A stretch of 64,000 bases of DNA from an uncultured Methanomassiliicoccus sp. (GCA_944319735.1 CALUEU010000001.1:248001-312000); one strand, 5' to 3'. Shown: positions 1-9,719, numbered from the stretch's first letter. Notes: generated by a model not told the origin, from the sequence alone. Program-made: numbers and translations.

Positions 1-1
1 T

Positions 2-250
2 GCAGAGTTCAAAGGCAGGATGATCCATTCGCTAGGACACGGATTGGGTCTTGATGTTCATGATGGCGGTTCATTTTCTCCTCGATCACAAATAATTCTT
101 GAAGAAAACATGGTGATGACGGTAGAGCCAGGAATTTACATACCTGGATGGGGAGGAGTAAGAATTGAAGATGATGTGCTGGTAACAAAAAATGGGTGTG
201 AGTTGCTCACACACGCAAAGAAAGAACTTGATGAAGTAAGAATATTTTAA
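2..250 (+). CDS. M24 family metallopeptidase (Xaa-Pro aminopeptidase/dipeptidase type), C-terminal part
   Basis: The reading frame enters from the left edge, so only the last 82 residues are present. The segment [13 protein letters not shown] and the later TVEPGIY...[12 protein letters not shown] match the C-terminal 'pita-bread' domain of M24 peptidases: the His of GHGLG and the Glu residues of EPG and RIED are the usual dinuclear metal ligands. Such enzymes release N-terminal residues before proline in the cytoplasm. The stop codon interlocks by 4 bp with the stop of the convergent gene at 247-726. Family assignment is secure; the exact peptidase subtype cannot be decided from this fragment. 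Confidence 0.85.
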   Translation, partial: AEFKGRMIHSLGHGLGLDVHDGGSFSPRSQIILEENMVMTVEPGIYIPGWGGVRIEDDVLVTKNGCELLTHAKKELDEVRIF

Positions 251-726
251 GACAATATCCAGGGGATATTCGTTTTGATTATTCCAAACAAAACATCTCC
301 GCTTTTCCCAGAAAGCAGGGCACCATAAGGAAAATTATTAGCTGGGTCTACGAATTGTTCCACCTTCAAGGTGCCGTTCTCTTTTTCTTCTATCCGCATA
401 AATTTTTCCAGTTCTTTGTCCCCAAACGGAGTGGGAACTTTTTCCTTTCCTATCTTTATGCCGTCAAATACTACTGACCAACCAGCTACTATTCCGCCCA
501 GATTTGATAAGTCATTTCCAGACCATGGAAAATCAAGCTTTGCAGGATTCATAAAAGGTATGTCTTTTGGCAAAACAGCAACCTTGAATCCTTTGTCTGT
601 AGTGGAAATTACTTTTACTGCCAATATCCCTTCTACATCCTTGTCTCCAAGTTTCCCTGTAGCCGAATAGATATAATAATCACCCTTGTTGAGAAGATGT
701 TTCTTTTTTGAGATCATATTATACAA
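247..726 (-). CDS. Hypothetical protein, 159 aa
   Basis: I do not recognise this family. It is a soluble protein without signal peptide or membrane span, made of alternating short beta-type segments and charged loops, for example [21 protein letters not shown] and a C-terminal [11 protein letters not shown]. The start at 726 has a GAGG motif about 8 bases upstream and overlaps the end of the cyclophilin-like gene by 8 bp; the ATG at 717 is an alternative. The overlap suggests one transcript with that gene and translational coupling. Its 3' end interlocks with the peptidase gene. Confidence 0.7.
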   Translation of the reverse strand: MYNMISKKKHLLNKGDYYIYSATGKLGDKDVEGILAVKVISTTDKGFKVAVLPKDIPFMNPAKLDFPWSGNDLSNLGGIVAGWSVVFDGIKIGKEKVPTPFGDKELEKFMRIEEKENGTLKVEQFVDPANNFPYGALLSGKSGDVLFGIIKTNIPWILS

Positions 727-1090
727 GCCTCACAGTAACTTTAGTTCGGTCACCGACCTTCTCAAGAAGTTCTACTGGGCAGTCTATTTTTCCAACCGGT
801 GTCACTTCAGAAATTGCAGCTGGTTGATCTCCTTTACCTACAGGTGTTGGACCGAAGAATATGCATAGGGCTTGCCCCTCTGGCCAATAAGCTATCTCGC
901 CAGGCTTCATTATTTTTCTGCCATTCTCAAGCCTTGTTTTAACAGGTATTTCAAAATATATTTCTCCACCCCACACATTAGTGTATGAGGTGAAAGGAGC
1001 AGCAAGCCAGATTGCGTTAGCAGTGTCTGAATCATTGAGCTCTGCCTCAAACTCAATGTTGCCGATTAGGAAAGATATTCTGTTTCCCAT
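719..1090 (-). CDS. Cyclophilin-like fold protein (DUF369/TM1367 type)
   Basis: A 123-residue protein matching the small cyclophilin-like family found in archaea and Thermotoga. The central block GGEIYFEIPV followed by GEIAYWPEGQALCIFFGPTP is the family signature, in which a glycine- and aromatic-rich strand pair builds the cyclophilin-like barrel. Peptidyl-prolyl isomerase activity has not been generally established for this family, so I assign only the fold. It is the upstream partner of the hypothetical gene that begins inside its last codons. No signal peptide; cytoplasmic. Confidence 0.75.
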   Translation of the reverse strand: MGNRISFLIGNIEFEAELNDSDTANAIWLAAPFTSYTNVWGGEIYFEIPVKTRLENGRKIMKPGEIAYWPEGQALCIFFGPTPVGKGDQPAAISEVTPVGKIDCPVELLEKVGDRTKVTVRLV

Positions 1091-1130
1091 ATGCTGCCCT
1101 TAATTGAATAAAGGTATTAGCGTTTTGCCT

Positions 1131-3275
1131 TCAGAGATAGTTTTCAGCCTTTCTGTTGGCAGGATTTAGCTTCTTTACAGCAGAAAGGAAGGAAGACATC
1201 GTGACTTTGGCATCGTTCAGACTCTCATCGGTCATGTCGTCATTTTTGACTAGTTCCCTTACAGCATCCATGATTGCCTCATTAACAACAGCAGACAGAT
1301 CTGCACCTGTGTACCCTTCAGTTTTTTCTGCGATTGTGTTTATATCAACATCGTCAGCTAACGGAGTATTTGCTGTCTGTATAGTTAAGATGCTCTTACG
1401 GCTCTCTAAGTCTGGTAGACCTATTTCCACCATACGGTCAAACCTGCCTGGACGCAGTAAAGCCGGATCTATCATATCGGGACGGTTAGTAGCGGCGATG
1501 ATTACAACATCTTGGAGTCCTTCCAGTCCATCCAGTTCTGTAAGAAGCTGAGAAATCACACGTTCTGTTACGTGTGAATCGTCACCGCTTCCTCTGGATG
1601 AGGCTATCGAATCAATCTCATCCATGAATATCACACATGGAGATGCTTGCCTGGCCTTGCGGAAAGTTTCCCTTACTGCTTTTTCGGATTCTCCCACCCA
1701 TTTGCTTAGGAACTCTGGTCCTTTTACGGAAATGAAGTTTGCCTCAGACTCTGTAGCAACTGCTTTTGCAAGCATTGTCTTACCCGTTCCTGGAGGTCCA
1801 TACATCAGTATTCCTTTTGGCGGATTTGCATTCATTTTTCTGAAGATCTTTCCATATTTAAGAGGCCATTCAACGGCTTCCTTCAATTGGCGTTTGGCAT
1901 CCTCTAATCCACCGATATCTGTCCAGTGAACATTTGGACGCTCCACCAGCACTTCTCTCATGGAAGACGGCTGCATTTCCATGAGTGCACCCATGAAGTC
2001 ATCTTCAGAGACAGTGATCTTATTTAGAATCTCAATTGGAATCATATCGTCTTCCAGATTGAGTTCTGGGAGGATTCTGCGAAGAGACCTCATAGCCGCT
2101 TCTTTGCATAACGCAGAGAGATCGGCTCCTACATATCCATGTGTGAGGTTGGCAAATTTATCAAGATCTATTCCCTCTTCTAAAGGCATACCTCTGGTGT
2201 GTATCTGTAATATCTCCAGACGTCCTGTTTTATCAGGAACTCCAATCTCTATTTCACGGTCAAATCTGCCTGGACGTCTAAGAGCGGGGTCAAGAGCATT
2301 CGGTCTGTTGGTAGCTCCTATAACTACCACTTTGCCGCGAGATTCTAGACCATCCATCAAAGACAGCATCTGTGCTACTACTCTACGCTCTGTTTCTCCT
2401 GTAACTTCTTCACGCTTCGGTGCTATTGAGTCGATTTCATCAATGAAGATGATGGTAGGTGCGTTTTCCTGGGCCTGTTTGAATATTTCACGAAGATGTT
2501 CTTCACTTTCCCCATGATATTTGGACATGATCTCAGGACCGCCAATGGTCATGAAATTAGCATTAGTCTCTGATGCTACTGCCTTAGCTAACAGTGTCTT
2601 ACCAGTTCCTGGAGGACCATGAAGCAGCACTCCTTTTGGAGCTTCAATTCCCAGCCTCTCAAAGAGTTCTGGATGTCTTAGCGGCAACTCAATCATTTCC
2701 CTTACTTTCTTGACCTCATCGCCTAACCCTCCAATATCTTCATATGATATTCTCGGAACTGACGGAGTTTCGCTCGCCGGTTTTTCACTGATTACAAACT
2801 CAGTGGATGATTTTACGATTAGAGCATCTGCTGCCGGGCTGCAGTTGGTTACTACCAGATCGATACGGCCTTCCAGAGTGTTGACTTCAACTATGTCTCC
2901 TTTGACAACTACCCGTCCATTCAGAATCTGACGGAGATATTCCTCACCACCTACAATTCTCAAAGCCTTAGTAGGTGCCACGGTGATCTTTGTAGCTTCT
3001 TTGGCAGAGATCTTGCGGATAGAAATGCGATCGTCAATACCTGTGTCGGCATTTCTTCTCAGAGTACCATCAATCCTCACAATGCCTTTGTTAGTATCTT
3101 CAGGAAGTCCTGGCCATGCTATGGCAGCAGTTCTTTTCTTTCCTTCAATTTGGATTACATCCCCTGCCGTTATACCTAAGATCTCCATTACTGCAGAATC
3201 AATACGTGCTATGCCGCGGCCTGCATCTTTAGAACGCGCTTCGGCCACTTTCAACACTTTATCGTCATTTTTCAT
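1131..3275 (-). CDS. Cdc48/VCP-like tandem AAA+ ATPase (VAT)
   Basis: A 714-residue unfoldase with the Cdc48 layout: an N domain (double-psi barrel, residues 1-180), D1 with Walker A GPPGTGKT near 220 and Walker B FIDEID near 280, and D2 with a second GPPGTGKT near 493 and FMDEID near 553. Both rings keep the GATNRP/AATNRP sensor and the RPGRFDR arginine-finger region, so both should hydrolyse ATP. The C-terminus ends in N-Y-L with Tyr penultimate, resembling the HbYX tail by which archaeal ATPases dock on the 20S proteasome. The start is set at 3275 because AGGAGG lies 6 bases upstream; a longer frame from 3290 would place that ribosome site inside the coding region. Confidence 0.97.
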   Translation of the reverse strand: MKNDDKVLKVAEARSKDAGRGIARIDSAVMEILGITAGDVIQIEGKKRTAAIAWPGLPEDTNKGIVRIDGTLRRNADTGIDDRISIRKISAKEATKITVAPTKALRIVGGEEYLRQILNGRVVVKGDIVEVNTLEGRIDLVVTNCSPAADALIVKSSTEFVISEKPASETPSVPRISYEDIGGLGDEVKKVREMIELPLRHPELFERLGIEAPKGVLLHGPPGTGKTLLAKAVASETNANFMTIGGPEIMSKYHGESEEHLREIFKQAQENAPTIIFIDEIDSIAPKREEVTGETERRVVAQMLSLMDGLESRGKVVVIGATNRPNALDPALRRPGRFDREIEIGVPDKTGRLEILQIHTRGMPLEEGIDLDKFANLTHGYVGADLSALCKEAAMRSLRRILPELNLEDDMIPIEILNKITVSEDDFMGALMEMQPSSMREVLVERPNVHWTDIGGLEDAKRQLKEAVEWPLKYGKIFRKMNANPPKGILMYGPPGTGKTMLAKAVATESEANFISVKGPEFLSKWVGESEKAVRETFRKARQASPCVIFMDEIDSIASSRGSGDDSHVTERVISQLLTELDGLEGLQDVVIIAATNRPDMIDPALLRPGRFDRMVEIGLPDLESRKSILTIQTANTPLADDVDINTIAEKTEGYTGADLSAVVNEAIMDAVRELVKNDDMTDESLNDAKVTMSSFLSAVKKLNPANRKAENYL

Positions 3276-3356
3276 ATGTTGCCTCCTCATACTTACATCC
3301 GGGAGTAGTTAACTTACAGTTGTATAGATAACCTAGAGCAGATCTTCTATAAATAG

Positions 3357-4097
3357 TTAACTGATAACCCCTTTTAATTTCTGTACAAGGAAATTAATTT
3401 CATTCAGAGCTACTGACCCTTTTGGAGCTAATGAGTATAATTTTGTTTTCATGTCTTTGATGACATATCCAGAATCCCGAAGGGCATTGAGGTGGAATGT
3501 TATATGGCCCGTAGGCATTTCAAACTCTTTGCATAGCCATGATAGGTTTTTAGGGCCGTCTGCAAGACTTCTCATAATTCCGATTCGTTTAGCATTAGAA
3601 AGAGGTGCTAAGTAGGTTTCAACTTCTTCTTCTGTGGATATTGCTGCCTGTACAGGCAGTCCTGCACTGCTTCCCATCATACTGATTATTCTAAGATATG
3701 TGCTCTGAACGGAGTCTATTTTATGCAACATTTCGATGGTTTTGCGAGAACATTCTTCATCCTGACACGTTTCTGAGTTGCAGCAAACAAAATTTTTCGC
3801 ATTCAGAAGAATTTGCGAGGCTTCTTCAAAGTTACCCTTTTCAAATTCTTGAGTAGAACTATCAACAATGGCCTTCAACTGAGAAGTACAAGATGCACGC
3901 AATTCACACACTGAATCGTTTTCAGCATCTCGACGGTCATTCTCGAAAACTTTTCTTCCTTCATCTGCAATAACTGGCCGCATGTATTCAGTACAGAGAT
4001 TTTTAAAATCAGAGTAACGAAGATTGGCTAATTTATCGCTAAGGGAAGACATTTCATCCCGGAGTTCACGAATCTCTTTGAGTATCTCATCAGTCAT
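3357..4097 (-). CDS. ArsR-like winged-helix regulator with N-terminal coiled coil and cysteine cluster
   Basis: 246 residues. The N-terminus is a predicted coiled coil (ILKEIRELRDEMSSLSDKLA), the middle has a cluster of cysteines (CC-x5-C-x4-C around residues 104-116, plus two more near 64 and 70), and the last 90 residues form a winged helix (AKRIGIMRSLADGPKNLSWL, then TGHITFHLNALRDSGYV) of the ArsR/DUF-type archaeal regulators. The cysteines could bind a metal or sense redox state; this is inference. It is divergent from the flavin-binding gene at 4166 and lies just upstream of cdc48 on the same strand. Confidence 0.8.
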   Translation of the reverse strand: MTDEILKEIRELRDEMSSLSDKLANLRYSDFKNLCTEYMRPVIADEGRKVFENDRRDAENDSVCELRASCTSQLKAIVDSSTQEFEKGNFEEASQILLNAKNFVCCNSETCQDEECSRKTIEMLHKIDSVQSTYLRIISMMGSSAGLPVQAAISTEEEVETYLAPLSNAKRIGIMRSLADGPKNLSWLCKEFEMPTGHITFHLNALRDSGYVIKDMKTKLYSLAPKGSVALNEINFLVQKLKGVIS

Positions 4098-4165
4098 AAG
4101 TATAGTAAATTATGCATTCTAAATATTTATGTATTACTTATTCAATTTAGAGCATAGGTGTTAAA

Positions 4166-4576
4166 ATGGTATCACTACCGGAAAACGTTATGAAACTCGT
4201 AAATGACCCAGCTACAGTCAAGATTTTGGCTACCGTAGACGCTCAGGGAAATGCTCATGCAATTCAGGTTGGAAGTCTTTCAGCCCCAGATGCAAACACA
4301 CTTGTGTTTGGAGCAGTTCTGATGAAAACTACTGGAAAGAACTTGGAAAAAATGAAAGCAGAAGGCAAGAAAATGACTGTACTTGTATCTGGTGGAATGG
4401 AGTCATATTCAATTAGTGCCTCCATAAAAGACTTTCAGACATCAGGTCCAATTGTGGATGGAATGAATGAGCATCTTGCTGCAATACACCTTCACGCTTC
4501 TGGAGTCTGGATTGTAGAACCTGCCGAAGTTTTCGACCAAGGCGCTAACCCAAATGCAGGAAATAAAATCGCATGA
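4166..4576 (+). CDS. Pyridoxamine 5'-phosphate oxidase-like FMN-binding protein
   Basis: A 136-residue split-barrel protein. The beginning, PENVMKLVNDPATVKILATVDAQG, followed by HAIQVGSLSAPDANTLVFGAV, is typical of small PNPOx-like flavoproteins that bind FMN at a dimer interface; the K-T-x-K-N-L-E block at about residues 55-61 matches the loop that contacts the phosphate. The substrate is unknown. It stands alone on the plus strand, divergent from the winged-helix regulator, and ends at a stem-loop terminator shared with hsp20. Confidence 0.8.
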   Translation: MVSLPENVMKLVNDPATVKILATVDAQGNAHAIQVGSLSAPDANTLVFGAVLMKTTGKNLEKMKAEGKKMTVLVSGGMESYSISASIKDFQTSGPIVDGMNEHLAAIHLHASGVWIVEPAEVFDQGANPNAGNKIA

Positions 4577-4582
4577 AACTAC

Positions 4583-4610
4583 AGCCGCACTAGCGGCTTA
4601 TTTATTTTAA
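4583..4610. terminator. Bidirectional stem-loop terminator
   Basis: AGCCGC (4583-4588) and GCGGCT (4593-4598) form a 6-bp stem with loop ACTA, followed by TATTTATTTTA. It lies between two converging genes (PNPOx-like and hsp20), so it may serve both; the T-rich side favours the plus-strand transcript. Confidence 0.6.
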
Positions 4611-5051
4611 ATCAATTTTTCTGAGTTCCATCTCTTTTTTAGGTATGTTAACGCGCAGAACGCCGTCTACAAGCTGTGCTTCAAGATTGTTTCGATCTGC
4701 ATCTTCAGGCAGTTCTATTCTACGGAATATCGTCGAGACTCCACGCTCTCTTTTTATGTAACCTGCGCTTTTTGTCTCTTCTTCATCAATTCTAGTTGCT
4801 TTAACAATAAGAGCGTGGTCTGAACATTCCAGTGAGACGTTCTCTTTAGAGATGCCTGGTAAATCTACATTTATGACATAGTTGTCAAAATTGTCTATGA
4901 TGTCCACCGCTGGAAAGTGAGGAGCTATCATATTACCTGCTGATTGAACCATCCCGCCTACAGCTAATTTAATGTTCTCCATTGCTTTGCTCAAATCCTC
5001 AATAGCATTGTTTTGAGGCTTGCAGCAACATTTTTGGTCTTCGTTATTCAT
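4602..5051 (-). CDS. Small heat shock protein, Hsp20/alpha-crystallin family
   Basis: 149 residues with an alpha-crystallin domain from about residue 50: the early VINVDLPGISKENVSLE strand pair, FRRIELPEDAD, and the G-V-L-x-V-x-I-P-K motif near residue 135 are all present. It is a cytoplasmic holdase that binds unfolded proteins as an oligomer. The C-terminal I-x-I/V oligomerisation motif is not obvious; the tail reads LRKIDLK. Unusually, the N-terminal arm carries three consecutive cysteines (KCCCKPQ), which are rare in this family and might coordinate metal or form disulfides. A TATA-like AT-rich tract precedes the gene. Confidence 0.93.
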   Translation of the reverse strand: MNNEDQKCCCKPQNNAIEDLSKAMENIKLAVGGMVQSAGNMIAPHFPAVDIIDNFDNYVINVDLPGISKENVSLECSDHALIVKATRIDEEETKSAGYIKRERGVSTIFRRIELPEDADRNNLEAQLVDGVLRVNIPKKEMELRKIDLK

Positions 5052-5100
5052 AATTCACCCAACTTATCTTGGGTGGATCTGAGATATATTATTTGCCTGC

Positions 5101-5685
5101 TCATTCAACGTGCGTTGATGAAGACTGACTGAGCATTTTTGAAGCGTTTTCTACCCATTTAGACTTAATATCACCAATGCTAATGCCTTCAAGAGCGCCG
5201 GCCATATTTTCTATGAATGAAGTTACCAAGTCATTGTTTACTTTTTCTACGTTTTCAACTTCATCAATAATCGACATGGCAACCATCTGAGCCAGGAATG
5301 ATTTGACTGCAAAACCCATGCTCCTAGAAGACCTTAAAAAAGCATCTTTTAAAGCCTTGTCTTTGGTAGCTTGATATAAAGCACTGAAGTAAAGTTCTGG
5401 ACCCCAAGGGCTTATGGAAGCTTCAAGGCCGTCAAACATTACTTCCATGTAATTCTCCATATTCCCCATGACTGGATCTCTGAATATTTCTTCCATCCTT
5501 CTCTGCCCTTTTTTAAAGGTTTCATGTAAAATGTCCCCCGGGATTTCATAGTATGCTGAAATATCATCTAGAGAAATTCCAGACTTCTCTGAAATATCAC
5601 TCATGTCAACATTAGATAGTCCTTTTTCTGCAAATAATTCTAATGCTGCATTGACAATAATTTTCTTTTTGTCGCTTGTGGACAT
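5101..5685 (-). CDS. TetR/AcrR family transcriptional regulator
   Basis: 194 residues. The N-terminal helix-turn-helix is clear: IIVNAALELFAEKGLSNVDM followed by ISEKSGISLDDISAYYEIPGDIL (residues 8-50), then an all-helical ligand-binding domain. The ligand is unknown. The gene is divergent from the FAS1 protein at 5843, and the space between holds repeated TCCGC/GCGGA half-sites that are a plausible operator. It lies behind hsp20 on the same strand, 49 bp away. Confidence 0.88.
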   Translation of the reverse strand: MSTSDKKKIIVNAALELFAEKGLSNVDMSDISEKSGISLDDISAYYEIPGDILHETFKKGQRRMEEIFRDPVMGNMENYMEVMFDGLEASISPWGPELYFSALYQATKDKALKDAFLRSSRSMGFAVKSFLAQMVAMSIIDEVENVEKVNNDLVTSFIENMAGALEGISIGDIKSKWVENASKMLSQSSSTHVE

Positions 5686-5729
5686 TTCTGATCTCCGTTA
5701 CCGAGAAGAATGCCAATATAATTACACTT

Positions 5730-5768
5730 TCCGCTTAACAAAAATGCGGAGAATCATGAATATTCCGC
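5730..5768. promoter_or_regulatory. Candidate operator: three TCCGC/GCGGA half-sites
   Basis: TCCGC at 5730-5734, its reverse complement GCGGA at 5746-5750, and TCCGC again at 5764-5768 occupy the divergent gap between the TetR gene and the FAS1 gene. The spacings (16 and 18 bp) put the half-sites on roughly one or two helical turns, as for a dimeric repressor. Assignment to the adjacent TetR regulator is inference. Confidence 0.4.
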
Positions 5769-5842
5769 AATGTGGTTGGATAGATTGCATATAAAATGCA
5801 ATGTGCCTCAATTCCATGGAGCGCAAACATCACTTATTGAGC

Positions 5843-6670
5843 ATGGAAAGAAAAATTCTAAAAACACTTGAAAACAAAGAAGGATTCCAAAGAATCATTG
5901 ATGCAGTAGACCTGAGCGGATTAGAAAGTGAGCTTAATGGCAGCGGACCGTTTACATTTTTTGCTCCAACAGATGAAGCGTTTTCAAAGATGCCTCCGGG
6001 AATGATGGATACATTAATGATGGATAAAGCTAGAATGGCCGAGGTAATAAAACATCATGTTGTGGCGGATGAAATTTCTTCTTCTGATGTCATATCTGCC
6101 AAGAATGCAATGGCTTTGGATGGTGAAGTTCTTAACTTTGAAACATGCAATGGATTCAAGATAGGGGATGCTACTGTTACTGAAGCAGATATTGAATGCC
6201 GCAATGGGCTTGTGCATGTAATAGACTCCGTACTTCTACCAAAAGATGTCAGAGGTGATTTGGTAGAAACTGACACTCCACAAGGCGGAGAGGTGAAGAT
6301 GGTTCCCAAAGGCGGAATGATGGATAAGACCATGGAAGCCGGATCTCAGAAAATGCATGACATGAAAGATAAAATGAAAGACATGGGAAGCAAAACAATG
6401 TCTGCTGGATCTTCTAAGATGGGCGATATGAAGGATAAAATGCATAATGCAATGGATGACAATTCTTCAGAAACACCATCTATGATGGATACGATGAAAG
6501 AGAAATTCCATGAAAAGATGGGGGAGATGTCTTCATCTGGATCTACTAACGCTGATGAAATGAAAGACAGGATTCATAACAGCATGAATAAAGAATCCAT
6601 GTCAGCAGAATCATCAAAAATGGAAGAAATGAAAGAGAAAGCTCAAAAGAAAATAGAAGATAAAAACTAA
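5843..6670 (+). CDS. Fasciclin (FAS1) domain protein with methionine/lysine-rich repeat tail
   Basis: 275 residues from the ATG at 5843; in-frame ATGs at 5801 and 5816 are possible but add nothing typical of the family. Residues 1-135 are a FAS1 domain: the F-T-F-F-A-P-T-D-E-A-F block (H1 motif) and NGLVHVIDSVLLP (H2 motif) are both clear. The remaining 130 residues are a low-complexity amphipathic tail built from degenerate units such as KMHDMKDKMKDMGSKTMSAG, with very many Met, Lys, Asp and Ser and no hydrophobic core. There is no signal peptide, so this FAS1 protein is probably cytoplasmic, which is unusual as FAS1 domains are mostly extracellular adhesion modules. Confidence 0.85.
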   Translation: MERKILKTLENKEGFQRIIDAVDLSGLESELNGSGPFTFFAPTDEAFSKMPPGMMDTLMMDKARMAEVIKHHVVADEISSSDVISAKNAMALDGEVLNFETCNGFKIGDATVTEADIECRNGLVHVIDSVLLPKDVRGDLVETDTPQGGEVKMVPKGGMMDKTMEAGSQKMHDMKDKMKDMGSKTMSAGSSKMGDMKDKMHNAMDDNSSETPSMMDTMKEKFHEKMGEMSSSGSTNADEMKDRIHNSMNKESMSAESSKMEEMKEKAQKKIEDKN

Positions 6671-6687
6671 TTACCAATAAATTGGTA

Positions 6688-6719
6688 GATATCTCTCAAG
6701 AGAGGGATATCCTTTTATT
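6688..6719 (+). terminator. Stem-loop terminator after the FAS1 gene
   Basis: GATATC-TCTC (6688-6697) pairs with GAGA-GG-GATATC (6700-6711, two-base bulge) around a short AA turn, followed by CTTTTATT. It sits 18 bp after the FAS1 stop and before trkA. Confidence 0.6.
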
Positions 6720-6760
6720 GTTCCATGCATACTCCTTGCTGAAAGTAGGCAGGAACAGCT

Positions 6761-8122
6761 ATGAATATTGTCATTATAGGAGCGGGTAACGTTGGATACC
6801 TATTGGCACAGATACTTTCAAAACAACATTCGGTGACTGTAGTAGAAAGAGACAAAAAAAGATTTGATTACGTCATTAATTCATTGAATGTTGGTGGGAT
6901 TAATGCTAACGGTGCTAGCCCTAGAATTCTTAACCAGCTCCTGAATGAAAAAACAGACTTGATTATGGCAGTTACAGAAAGTGACGAAGCCAATATTTTT
7001 GCCTGTATGACTGCCAAACGCTTGCAGCCCAATGTAACTACTCTTGCTAGGATGAGAGATAGAGACTACACATTCGGAGACCAGCTAGAAAATTATCTGA
7101 GTGTGGACTGTATAATTTCTCCAGAGTACATCGTAGCATCCAAAATGAAAGAGATTGCTATGATGGATAATGCAATTGATTTTGAAGATATTGAAACTGT
7201 AGGGTTAAGCCTAGCTAAATTTCGCGTAGGTCCTGACAATCGTCATGGCATTCAAGGAATAGCTTTGAAACATCTTCCACTGCCTAAAAAATGTAAAATT
7301 ATCATGATTCACAGGATGAGCCAGAAAGGTATGGAAAGTATAGTTCCCACGGATGATGATTATTTTATTGTAGGAGATGAAGCGGTCGTTATTGGAGATA
7401 GAGAATCCCTCAGGGAATTTGATAAGTTTCTAAGCCCTCATAAAAAACACCGCGATATACTGATGATCGGTGGCAGCATATTGGCCGAATATCTTCTTGA
7501 AATGCTATCTGAAGAAAAAGTAAGTGTTAGATTGATCGAAAAAGATGAAGAGCGCTGCCAAGAGTTATCCAAAATGTTTGATGATGCTATAATCATCAAC
7601 GACAATGGTACAGATCCTCTAGTTTTGAGGAGCCAGGATGCTAAAAATACAGATGTTTTAGTCTGCACTACTAATAATGAAGATGGTAATCTATTGTCTT
7701 GTCTAGTAGGAAAACATCTAGGAGTAAGTAAGACTGTTACGGTGTATACAAAGGGAGACTATAGGGACATTTTTAGAATGGCGGGCATTGATGCCGCTAT
7801 CGGATATTACGGCGTAGTTGCAAATGAAGCAATCCGCCAAACTGTTCCAGAGTATGAAGTATTGATGACTATGGAAAGCACTACAGAAGAGTTTATTGGA
7901 CTTACTGTAGGCCCTCGCTGTCGCATTAAGGATAAGATGCTTATTGAAGCTAATTTACCAGAAAGGACTAACGTAGCACTTATCATAACTGGTACAGATA
8001 TTATCATACCCGGACCAGAAGCTGTAATCAAAGAAGGAGATACTCTCCTCGTTTATGCAGATAAAATGGACATTCATGCTTTGGAAAAGCTGTTTGGAAC
8101 GACCATACCAATAACACCTTAA
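6761..8122 (+). CDS. trkA: Trk potassium uptake system peripheral subunit TrkA
   Basis: 453 residues with the doubled RCK layout of TrkA: Rossmann domain 1 begins IVIIGAGNVGYLLAQIL with an intact G-x-G-x-x-G and the acidic ERD at the end of strand 2; a TrkA-C domain follows; the second Rossmann domain begins ILMIGGSILAEYLLEML, whose glycine motif is degenerate, so NAD(H) binding may be limited to the first half. It gates the TrkH channel on the cytoplasmic side in response to nucleotides. trkH follows 13 bp later, so the two form an operon. Confidence 0.94.
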   Translation: MNIVIIGAGNVGYLLAQILSKQHSVTVVERDKKRFDYVINSLNVGGINANGASPRILNQLLNEKTDLIMAVTESDEANIFACMTAKRLQPNVTTLARMRDRDYTFGDQLENYLSVDCIISPEYIVASKMKEIAMMDNAIDFEDIETVGLSLAKFRVGPDNRHGIQGIALKHLPLPKKCKIIMIHRMSQKGMESIVPTDDDYFIVGDEAVVIGDRESLREFDKFLSPHKKHRDILMIGGSILAEYLLEMLSEEKVSVRLIEKDEERCQELSKMFDDAIIINDNGTDPLVLRSQDAKNTDVLVCTTNNEDGNLLSCLVGKHLGVSKTVTVYTKGDYRDIFRMAGIDAAIGYYGVVANEAIRQTVPEYEVLMTMESTTEEFIGLTVGPRCRIKDKMLIEANLPERTNVALIITGTDIIIPGPEAVIKEGDTLLVYADKMDIHALEKLFGTTIPITP

Positions 8123-8135
8123 GAGGCATTGCAGC

Positions 8136-9719
8136 ATGGAAATAAGCCAACCATCCCCAAATAAACAAATGACACCCATTAAGAAAAAATCATTTCTTAA
8201 GCGTCATGGATTCGACAGATATGACATACTTAAGAAACTTTCCAGAAAAGAAAATACCATTCTCTATTTATTTGGGACGCTCATTTTCTATGTAGGTTTG
8301 GCGTTAATCATCCCATTGGGATGTTCGTATATCTACAATGATCCGCATCTCCCTTGGATCATTACAATGCTCATCTGCTTTGCAATCTCTGGCCCACTTC
8401 TTACCAGATTTAGATCTGCAGAACACACACGACCTACAGAAACTCTGTTTGTAATAACCACTTCATGGATTCTTGTTACTATTTTCGGTTCGCTTCCATT
8501 CATATTGTCTGGAATGGGCGTTATAGATGGACTTTTTGAAGCAATGAGCGGATTCACCACCACTGGTTCTACTGTAATGGGTGGAGGTGGCGTAGCCCCG
8601 ATCGAAGAATGGCCCAGAAGCATATTGCTTTGGCGCAGTATGATGCAGTGGTTAGGAGGTGCAGGAATCATCATGATATTCGTGACGATCCTGCCAATGA
8701 TGGGAGCTACTGGCCGCAGCCTTGTAACGCTGGAACTAGCAGGAACTGATACTCAGAATATCACACAGAGAATGCAAGAAGAATCCAGAAAGTTTCATTA
8801 CATTTACATAAGCCTGACTTTGCTGATGATTGGATTACTCCTATTAACAGGATTAGGAGTATATGACTCAATAACAGTTGCGTTCTCTTCTCTTTCAACA
8901 GGTGGACTTTCACCATACTCAGACAGCATAGCTCATTTCAACAGCAGAACTGTAGAATGGATTGTGATGATATTCATGTTTCTGGGAGGTATGAATTTCT
9001 TCCTGCAGTTCCGTGCCATAAGCAAAGGCGGATATAAAGAACTCATTAAAAACTCTGAGTTTAGAGCATATGTTTTGATTGTAATAATTGCAAGCCTGCT
9101 TATGTTTGTATTCCTGAGTCCAGACTTGACTGGAATGAATACGTTTGATAAGATTACCACATCTGCGTTTCAGGTAATATCCGCTATGACCGGCACAGGC
9201 TATACTACCATAGGCCTTGGCGGTCTTGTAAACATGGCCAGCATGATCTTGATCATCGTTATGATTATTGGGGCATCTTCTGGTTCTACATCTGGCGGTA
9301 TAAAGGTAGTTAGATTTGTTATACTGCGTAAATTCTTATCCGCTACATTATACAGAACGATCCACCCCAAGGCAGTAGTTCCCATAAAAATCAATGAGAA
9401 AACGATTGAAGAAAAGACAATATCCTCACTTATGGCTCTTCTGGTATGCTATTTCGGCACAGCAGTTGTTTGTATTTTTGCACTCATGATGCTGGGAGTA
9501 GACACAATGGGTTCAATAAGTTCAACAATAGCCTCACTTTCAAATGCAGGACTGGGTATGGGGGATGTGGCTTCATCATACGGAGGGTTGCCTGACCTAG
9601 CCAAACTGGTTTTAATGTTCGCCATGTGGGCTGGTCGTCTAGAGTTTATTTCTGTATTCGTCATACTAAGTCCGGTATTCTGGAAAGAATTCCTTAGATT
9701 CCACAAAAGATACAGCTGA
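8136..9719 (+). CDS. trkH: Trk potassium uptake system membrane subunit TrkH
   Basis: 527 residues with about ten to twelve membrane spans in four M1-P-M2 repeats. All four pore loops are visible: SGFTTTGST, SSLSTGGLSP, SAMTGTGYTTIG and SLSNAGLGMGD, each with the conserved selectivity-filter glycine. An N-terminal cytoplasmic stretch rich in lysine precedes the first span. It is the potassium-conducting subunit, gated by the TrkA encoded just upstream. The initiator at 8136 is preceded by AAGAGGC. Confidence 0.94.
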   Translation: MEISQPSPNKQMTPIKKKSFLKRHGFDRYDILKKLSRKENTILYLFGTLIFYVGLALIIPLGCSYIYNDPHLPWIITMLICFAISGPLLTRFRSAEHTRPTETLFVITTSWILVTIFGSLPFILSGMGVIDGLFEAMSGFTTTGSTVMGGGGVAPIEEWPRSILLWRSMMQWLGGAGIIMIFVTILPMMGATGRSLVTLELAGTDTQNITQRMQEESRKFHYIYISLTLLMIGLLLLTGLGVYDSITVAFSSLSTGGLSPYSDSIAHFNSRTVEWIVMIFMFLGGMNFFLQFRAISKGGYKELIKNSEFRAYVLIVIIASLLMFVFLSPDLTGMNTFDKITTSAFQVISAMTGTGYTTIGLGGLVNMASMILIIVMIIGASSGSTSGGIKVVRFVILRKFLSATLYRTIHPKAVVPIKINEKTIEEKTISSLMALLVCYFGTAVVCIFALMMLGVDTMGSISSTIASLSNAGLGMGDVASSYGGLPDLAKLVLMFAMWAGRLEFISVFVILSPVFWKEFLRFHKRYS

